Assembly: GCA_020747065.1 (NCBI GenBank)
Contig: JAGMVK010000004.1
Location: 1,364,001-1,428,000 of the forward strand
Length of the DNA: 64,000 bases
From: Cadophora sp. MPI-SDFR-AT-0126
Taxonomy: Eukaryota > Ascomycota > Leotiomycetes > Helotiales > Ploettnerulaceae
Direction of reading: 5' to 3'
Part shown: one piece after another, positions 56,968 through 64,000 of the stretch
Layout: every line of letters starts with the position of its first letter
How positions within the stretch are numbered: position 1 is the first letter of the stretch
Notes under the pieces: generated by a model
The model's database searches: none
Seen by the model: only the letters and a program-made list of their open reading frames with translations
What the model was told of the DNA's origin: nothing
Translations under genes and position numbers: made by a program

Positions 56968-59900
56968 CTTGGTTTTGCTTGGCACATCCTGCTGAGTTCA
57001 TCTGGCTCGATAATTGCTCCACTCATTTCGCAAAGTTCTATCTCGCTCAAGACACCCGCGTTTTTGGAGCAATCAGAAGTCCAACCTAGTTGGCAATTGT
57101 GTGCTTGTAATTATTTGTATCTGCATAGTTATGGCGTTTGGAGAGGAAGGGAGGAGACATTGAGATTCCCTGGTGCGGTGTGGCATCTTCGTCTTGAAAT
57201 TACATTTTGCAAGTGGAGGGGGAGGCTAATCTGAAATCACTACGCGTTTACATATTTCGTCTTTGCTCTGGCTTGCGGGCTGGCTGCTTGAACGCATGCG
57301 AGTTTAAGGCTCATATTATGAATGGATGCATGGATGAATCGAGGAATGATGGATCGATAGTTGGAGGGATGGGAGTGGACATACCTAAAGGAGATGAATG
57401 AGGAAGAGGCTACGAGGTCGGAAGCCGTGGATTGTATTCGAAGAAACCCAATCAATACATAGGCAGAATCGAAATAATCCTAACCAAACCCCCCCGCCCT
57501 CTTTTCATGCTCTCCCTTGATTGTACTGCTTGTTCTTCGCTGTAGCTCATCCTCATCTATGTGTCAACGTTATTTTCTTCTTTGCCTCATTATTTTGAGA
57601 AGTACGGCACTCTCGCGCACAGCATAGTCCGTACAACATTCTGCAAGTCCTCTCCCGATCCTGATTTTGTCAACCAAGCGGCGACTTATTCATATCCCGT
57701 TTCTGTTGACAATCTCTTCTATTGCATTCATTGTCTTCTCTCACTTACCGGAGCCACCATCGCATCTGTCATCTGCTGTTGTATCACTAGGGGCGTGTTT
57801 GACGAATTCATCTTCTATCGATCTTCAGATTTGCCTAACTTTTTTTTTGGCTCTTTCTACTAGAGTCGGGCCCCTCAGACTTCGAGCTGGCCCTTCATTA
57901 GGCTTGAACGAGGACGAGTTCGATGGCTAAGGCGGTGGCTGAATCTGGATGGTCGGTTTTCGGACATGTTCGCTACTGCCTTACCAAAGACCTTCCGAGC
58001 CATGTAATGGAGGAATGGGAACGGCCTGCAATCTATCTGTTTATTACAGCGATTCTATTCCTTGAGTAAGGTATCAAATCCAACGAAACTCACTCGAATT
58101 GCAACGCAGTACTCACGCTGGAAGTTCGAAATTGTATTGTGAGAGCTGTATTTGTAGGGGGTTGATAAATCTCTGACTGGAGAGGAGCATTAAGTGAAAC
58201 TCCAGCCCATATTGAAGAGCCTCAATTCGCAGCCTTGCTGCATCGGGTTGTTGCGCATGTGTCACGGGAGGTTGAATCATCAGTGTGGCCAATTACCCGC
58301 GAGTTCACTACACCACTATCATCGTCAGCAGTTGATAAGGCGCTGCTACCGAGTACGACACGTCTTGCTCGTATCCCTCACCTCCCTAGAAGGAGAGTCC
58401 TCCCAGCGCTCTGAAATCACAGCTGTCTCCTTCACCACTTGTGTTTATTATCGCTTGTTAAATCTCCAGCTTTAGCGTACTATGCGCTATAGATATATGG
58501 TACTGCGAGGACTGCGAGGAGTGCTTTTCTAGGGGTTTTGGTCATAAGGCATATTTTGTGTAACGAGCATATTGAACAGTCATTTGCTAAAGAAAGAACA
58601 TATTCAGTATACTGATTGCAGTTGTTATGTCTACGGTCAAGCGGCATTGTCAAGGCATGTGGCAGATCATTCGGTGAGATGCCCTTCGTGCCAGGCACAT
58701 TTTGTGGAAACGAGCATGCTAGACAGTCAGTTGGAAGGCAGTCTTAAATTCAAGCTGTGCCCGAATGCGGACAAACTTATTTGCACCACTTCGGCTGCTT
58801 CGCTTGATGGCTGCTTCACTTGATGACCACAAGAGGGATAAGTTTGTGGAGTGTCTTAGGTGCTCTATGAGGAAATATTTCAGGGAAGGAAAGGCGTTTC
58901 GAAGTCACCTGCCAAAGGTTCATCAGAGCTTGGGGCGCAGAATTTAGGGGTGAAATTCCTAGTCGGTCCCTGATATTGTCATTTCGCGTGCTTGCTCCCC
59001 CGCGCAATTTCATCACGGTTTCTTGGCGTCTTTTGTTATATGGGATTTGCCACTTCAAAGATATGGGACATTAGGTGGAAGTGTTAGCAACCTGTTCTTC
59101 TCGCGCTATTGGTGTGCTTCGTGATCTCTAGATGCTTGCTGAATATGTGGTCAGAGATAGAATCGAGACATTCGGCACAGAACGGTCAAATGGACCGAGC
59201 CCGTCGCCGCATCGAAGCAGAATTTCTGGGCTAGGCTGTTAGAATATTCTAACGAACACGGCTTTCGGCGTTTTACAGTTTTATGGGTTCAACATATTAC
59301 TTCTTTTCCGGGCTCTCCCTGCGATATGATTTACAAGGGATCTTGCATGCCAGCGTTATTTATGGCGAGGTTCAGAGGTAGATTAGCGGCCCAAGAAATG
59401 GCTCATGCTCACGAGGTACTGACGCGGGAGTATTACTTTCACTATGCCGGTCCTCAAAGTCCCGATTGGCACACACGGTGGAATAATGGTTGAAGTCGGA
59501 AAACGTGGAATGTGTCAGGGGGTCTTTCTTTTCCAGCTGCTCTGCTGCATTTCCTGCAGCAGGACTTCGTGACTGTGCTTGGATAGGAATTCCTCCCATT
59601 GCCCCTGATGTATGTGCATTTGCTATCATGATAAGAGCTTATGCTCACTCTCTCTTAATGTAGGAAGAATACGCCGATGAGCATGAAGATGAAGAGTACG
59701 ACCTAGAAGATCATCACATCATCTGATGATTTGCATCCAAACAGATGAGGATGGAAAATGTAGTCATGATGGAGTGTATGAGCAGTGGGGTAGCAAAAGA
59801 TGTAGAGCTAAGTGGGTAGATTCTTACATTAACGAAGATGGGGAGGGTAGCTTGGAAGGTTATGATGATGATGAGGAGAAAGAATGATGATTGAGACGAT

Positions 59901-60470
59901 CTGAGCGGTTATGTAGATGCGTTCATAAGACAACTGGCGAGGAGGATTGTACCTTGGAGGGAGGAACATATGTGAGAATAGAAATGCTTTCTTTGTAGTC
60001 TCGTTTCGAAAGTTAAAACTTTGACATGCTTCTTGTGGGAAGAAAATGATGGCAAAAAGTCTACTTCATACCATTCAGCAAGTATTGCTCTAGACTTCTC
60101 GAATGGCTATGAATTTATGCGTATTTCTTTTCTTTGTCAGCAAAAGAGTCTTTAGAAAGAAAACTCATATTCGTTGAAAATACAGGACACACAGCCCCCC
60201 AAAAATAAACCTAGCGGAATATGAGGATGAATGGGTTAATGAAGTATGTTCCTGAACGGGTTCGACTAGACGTTGGATTAAAAACGGGCACTAGTGCAAA
60301 AGCGAGCCCTGTCCGCCGCACGTCATAGAAAGAAGACCAGGGCCATTCGACGAGCGAAGAAAACCACCTCGTCTGTTCTCAATCATCGCAAAGCATCGAT
60401 ATAGCCACATGGATTCGGATCCGTCAGACCTATAATCTTCGTGGAACTTTGCTATTCCAATTGATTCGCA
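56968..60470. other. 3.5 kb gene-poor region with coding remnants
   Basis: No intact gene. Zinc-finger-like fragments occur near 58570-58950 (separate entry). Near 59670-59890 two adjacent acidic open stretches on the + strand (EEYADEHEDEEYDLED; then, after a stop, a 54-codon frame from 59726 ending YDDDEEKE) look like remnants of one acidic protein. The rest shows only short open frames. Confidence 0.5.
58480..58950 (+). pseudogene. Decayed C2H2 zinc-finger-like coding remnant
   Basis: Across frames one reads CEECFSRGFGHKAYF (with stops after it), CSCYVYGQAALSRHVADH, RCPSCQAHFVETSML and CLRCSMRKYFREGKAF followed by RSHLPKVH. These approximate C-x2-C-x(12-14)-H-x(3-5)-H fingers. Two segments (near 58550 and 58692) also resemble each other at DNA level (GTGTAACGAGCATATTGAAC versus GTGGAAACGAGCATGCTAGA), as if from a tandem array. 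Frameshifts and stops interrupt them. Could be chance in part; the last finger is the best. Confidence 0.35.
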
Positions 60471-62210
60471 ATGGCTTCCACAAGTACGACAGAGAGCACC
60501 CCGCTTCTCCCCTCTGCTGCTGCTACAGCTCCCAGCTCCCCGGATGCACAACGAAAAGGTCGAAATGTAACCTTCAATCCGAATCCCTCTGTTATTTCGA
60601 TTGACAGCAATGCGAGTTCCCTCCTACGATCAGCTGCAGCTACTCCATCATCCATCCTCCCTGGCCATGCCGCCCTCCAAAATTCACAGCAGCCTATGCT
60701 CTCTGCATTAAACAGCAGACTGCGTCGCAGAAACAGCTCTGGCTCACCTCTTATGCCCATGTCCGCCGCGCCAGTCTCCAAGATCGGACCCCAGAGAACG
60801 ACAAAGAATACCCAGAAACTAAAACTGCTTCCTAACCCAGAGTTTGGTGATGACGGCCCTGACGAGGAGAGCGGGCGGGATGTCTATTCTCAATATACGC
60901 GGATCAAGGACCCTACGGCACGAAGAGACGCAGCCCGACTGGGAAAAGCGGACCGGAATCGATTGCCACGAGTCACGGCATACTGTACGGCGAACAAGTA
61001 CCAATTAGACAACCTGATGCGATTCCTAAAGGGGAGAGGGAAAGCGAAAGGCGCAAATCCAAAGCAGTTCGACGAATGCATATATACACCATATCACTAT
61101 GGCAGGATGTCAGAACGATCAACAAACAGGATGATGGAGGTACAGTCCATGCCGGCGCAGATGCGAGAGAGGAGACACTCAGACAGTGCCATCGAGGTGG
61201 AAGACAACAACAAGCAGCGACGGGAAGATCTAATTGATCTACACACCGAAGGCGGGGATACCACATTAAGCCACGGCGAAAGCGATACTCCACATATGCA
61301 CTCTTCAGCCGTGGAGAGACAAATGAGAGATGAGAATATTGCCACTGCAAGCAATTTAGACTTCGACACACAAGTGCACACGCCCGAGGTTTTCCTATTC
61401 GATTACGGCGTTGTGGTGATCTGGGGTATGTCGTTACAGCACGAGCAGCGATTTCTGAAAGAGATAGCAAAGTTCGAGAGCGAGAAGCTGGCTGCGGACG
61501 ACGTGGAGACGGAGTGCTTTAATTTCTACTATACCCGAGAATACCAGGCGCGGATATACAATGATTTCATTACACTGAGAGAGAAGGGGAATTACATGAC
61601 CAAGCTTGCGATCTCACATGCCTTGGCTCAGAGTGTGAAGGTAGGTTTGCACTTACTCTTTGAAACCCTGCTTCACCTGTAGGTAAAGCAAAGTACTAAC
61701 TGATTCCCCAGACATCCCTCTTCGAAGAGCTGGTTGACAATACAATCGAAACTTGCAAAGATATCCCCACACAAATCGCCACAACTGGCAAGATCGCACT
61801 CAATCGCAAGCAAATCAACATGCAAATCGGCGAGCTCTTCATCCTCCGAATCAATATCCATCTCAACGGCTCCGTACTCGACACCCCGGAACTCTTCTGG
61901 GTGGAACCGCAGTTAGAACCTGTCTACCAGGCTGTGAGGAGTTATCTAGAGATGGATCAAAGAGTCAGTCTGTTGACGGAGAGACTGGATGTTATTGCGG
62001 ATCTCTTGGCTGTACTCAAGGACCAATTAAGTCATGGTCACGGCGAGATGCTGGAGTGGATTGGTAAGTTGCCCCTAGTCAACCAAACTCTCTCTTGATT
62101 TCATGAATGCCTCAATATCTAACAATAACACAGTCATTGTACTTATCGCAGCCGAGATAGCGGTTGCATTTGTCAACATTTTGGTAGATGTGTATGCTGG
62201 CGTCGACTGA
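60471..62210 (+). CDS. DUF155 family protein (Rmd1/Rmd8-like)
   Basis: The model is join(60471..61640,61712..62063,62134..62210), 532 residues. The N-terminal 140 residues are Ser/Ala-rich and disordered. The DUF155 domain follows: PRVTAYCTANKYQLDNLMRF, then EVFLFDYGVVVIWGMSLQHE and the ECFNFYYT block, ending in LTERLDVIADLLAVLKDQL. A C-terminal hydrophobic helix (VIVLIAAEIAVAFVNILVDV) matches the tail anchor of the family. Yeast members (RMD1, RMD8) are needed for sporulation-related events, and others sit in mitochondria; the biochemical activity is not known. A histidine- and acid-rich insertion (about 210-290) is longer than usual. All splices are GT-AG and in phase. Confidence 0.9.
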
Positions 62211-62705
62211 ACATTGCTTGCTTCGATTCTCCATTGATCTTCCTGGAATGTGATGGGCTCTGTTTGTAATCGTACTTTATACGCATGGCGTTCAGGTTCC
62301 CTTTAGCGACTTACATTGAGTTTGGATAGCAATACTTGGCCTGTATATAAACAAGTGAGGAATTTGGGCTCGCTGCCTAGACGGTTAGAAAAGCAGTGGA
62401 GTCAAGCATGTAGGATGAGAATGAAGTTCGGAAAATATTCTTCGATTTTGATGAGGGGTCCAACGTCTCCGTCTAAGCGATTTATCCGTGCCAAATCCAT
62501 ATGTTTCGCTCCATTGACTTTTGCAACCCAGAAACCGACTAGCAAAGCTATTGTACACCAGTCATAGGCCCGTTCCCATTACGCCCATGATCCACGAACA
62601 CCACGAAAACGTCCAAATGCGCATGTGCAAATCTACCCGACCTATTTCCATCAAGCCCTCAACGCCGGAGACCATTCTGAGAAACTAGAATTCCATTCTG
62701 AGAGA
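62211..62705. other. Convergent intergenic region
   Basis: 495 bases between the 3' ends of the DUF155 gene (+) and the HMG-box gene (-). No gene is seen. Confidence 0.5.
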
Positions 62706-63660
62706 CTAGGATCGATTGACGGCAGTGAAGCCGCCAACTTCAGCAGCCGCTCCTGGTGTACCGACATCATCAGCCATTTCGGTATCTTCATCGGCATCTT
62801 CAGCACGTCGACTTTCACCGTCCGCAACAACAGGTACGGTTGCTCCGACAGGAACACCAGCCTCCTTCTCAAGATCGGCCGCTCTCTTCATTTGCTCAAA
62901 GCGCTGAGTGAATTGCTCTTTCTTCTCGGCTTCGAGAGAATGCCAGTCCTTGGCTAGATCTCCTTCGATATCGTAGCTACCATCTGCTATTTCCTTCTGA
63001 TGCTCACTCTCCAAGATAGGTCTCGTTTCAATACAATAGAGTTCGAAAGCATTCTTGGGGCGACGGGCTTGTGGTGGTACCGAGCTTGAAGAGCCAGCTG
63101 GGTGGGTGCCATTGGTTGGAAAGGACCGCTTTGGTGCGATACTCTGTGCTTGTGGTGTAGAATTTCGTAAAGGATCAGGATGGGTGTGTGCCATCAGTGT
63201 GTGAGAGTGGGAGAATGCTTCGGAAGCTGGAGACAGAGTCGCAGGTCCTTGTTGTATGAAGTGGCTTCCAGGTCGACCCTCGCCCATCTCGGCAGCAAAG
63301 ATATCGGGCTTTCGATGACCGCGCTTGGTTCTGAGTGGCTTCTCTTTCGGCTGGGATGCACTGTCAGTTCTCCTTCCCATTATCAACATTTGCATTTATC
63401 TTGACGGGATATACGTACAGTTGGGGGAGGGCTAGGGCTTCCGTCTGAGTCTTCGACATTTGTACTTGTCCGCTTGGCTAATTGTTCGAGCAGAAATGCA
63501 CGCTCAAGACGCATCTTTTGAACTGAGCGTCGAGCGCGTTCAATTCGCAGGCGCTGTGCATCGTTGGCCGCCTCTACTTCGTTCAATCTTTGCTTCAACT
63601 CGATGCATTTTCTTCTGTAAGCCTCTTCGACGGTTGGGGGAAGTTCAGGCGGGATAGATC
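62706..63660 (-). CDS. Nhp10-like HMG-box protein, 5' end unresolved
   Basis: Supported exons are complement(join(62706..63350,63419..63660)). The N-terminal part has a coiled coil, PELPPTVEEAYRRKCIELK then RLRIERARRSVQKMRLER, followed by a basic KPLRTKRGHRKP block. An HMG-type box follows: RRPKNAFELYCIETRPIL, then DLAKDWHSLEAEKKEQF and QRFEQMKRA. The tail is acidic. The layout resembles Nhp10, a DNA-binding subunit of the INO80 chromatin remodeller. The exon at 63660 starts two bases into a codon, so at least one further exon exists. Open acidic sequence reaches the window edge (DDEDDDVDRAFVTSSG at 64000-63953), and its end before GTAATA has the right phase, but the intron would be about 290 bases, so I leave it out. 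Confidence 0.75.
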
Positions 63661-64000
63661 CTGGGACTTGAGTTAGCTTCTTGATTGGAAGTATATTATC
63701 AAAACATGAAATTTAGGAACTGCTGGAGGCTCTGTTGGACTAGATTGGGTCGGTGGATATCGTTGCTCTTGATTGTTGCTGAAGTGCTCTCTGCAGCTGC
63801 ATTGTGCCGTCTGAAGCTCCAGTCCTCCTTCGGATTAAGGAAAGTGTGGGCACTGAGTGGCAGCACGCCATCGGCGGTTTCATAGCAGGCCTAACGCAAG
63901 GCGCAGCAGCTTGATGTTCAGGAGTATTCGTCGCTACAAAAGCAATCGTATTACCACTGGAAGTAACGAAAGCTCTATCAACATCATCATCCTCGTCGTC

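Noticed and set aside
58930..58962. AGGGGTGAAATTCC, similar to a conserved 18S rRNA segment
   Set aside because: Match is about a dozen bases only; the flanks do not resemble rRNA.
1..64000. CRISPR arrays, bacterial operons, riboswitches or phage features
   Set aside because: The sequence is eukaryotic with spliced genes; no such structure was seen.

Overview
The window is a stretch of nuclear chromosome from a filamentous ascomycete. Genes carry several short introns (about 45-80 nt, GT-AG), sit on both strands and belong to typical Pezizomycotina families: Zn2Cys6 and bZIP regulators, Dal5-type and urea permeases, a bifunctional urea amidolyase, an S28 peptidase, a DUF1772 protein and a decayed, A+T-rich PiggyBac-like transposon. 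A Leotiomycete is my best guess, but nothing here proves the class. All gene models were built by hand from splice signals and reading-frame continuity.

Layout. 0-5.7 kb: 3' part of nucleoporin Nup82, then an acyltransferase-3 membrane protein. 6.7-10.2 kb: a seven-exon gene whose single frame joins a caspase-like (C14) domain, a Zn2Cys6 cluster and a bZIP basic region; this is the most unusual gene in the window. 11.9-20 kb: a secreted subtilase, an acyl-CoA delta-9 desaturase with a cytochrome b5 tail, and a class II O-methyltransferase. 20.7-27.9 kb: an S28 serine peptidase (-), an Mcr1-type NADH-cytochrome b5 reductase (-) divergent from a DUF1772 protein (+), and a CorA-like membrane protein (-). 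27.9-33.5 kb is gene-poor and repeat-bearing around one histone H4 gene.

33.5-48.5 kb is a nitrogen-assimilation neighbourhood. Urea amidolyase (DUR1,2, -) and the urea/Na+ symporter (DUR3, +) are divergent around a 1.2 kb region with three GATAAG sites, so uptake and breakdown of urea are probably induced together. They are followed by a Dal5-type MFS permease, an FAD monooxygenase and a SAM methyltransferase.

48.5-52.6 kb: a tyrosinase gene, probably broken, whose intron appears to hold a 2.04 kb PiggyBac-like element with long inverted repeats. 53.3-54.2 kb: a Ras-like protein with a CaaX box but without the nucleotide-binding motifs. 55.1-57 kb: a long disordered protein with an N-terminal coiled coil. 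57-60.5 kb: mostly empty, with zinc-finger-like coding remnants. 60.5-64 kb: a DUF155 (Rmd1/Rmd8-type) protein and the 3' part of a Nhp10-like HMG-box gene that probably runs off the window.
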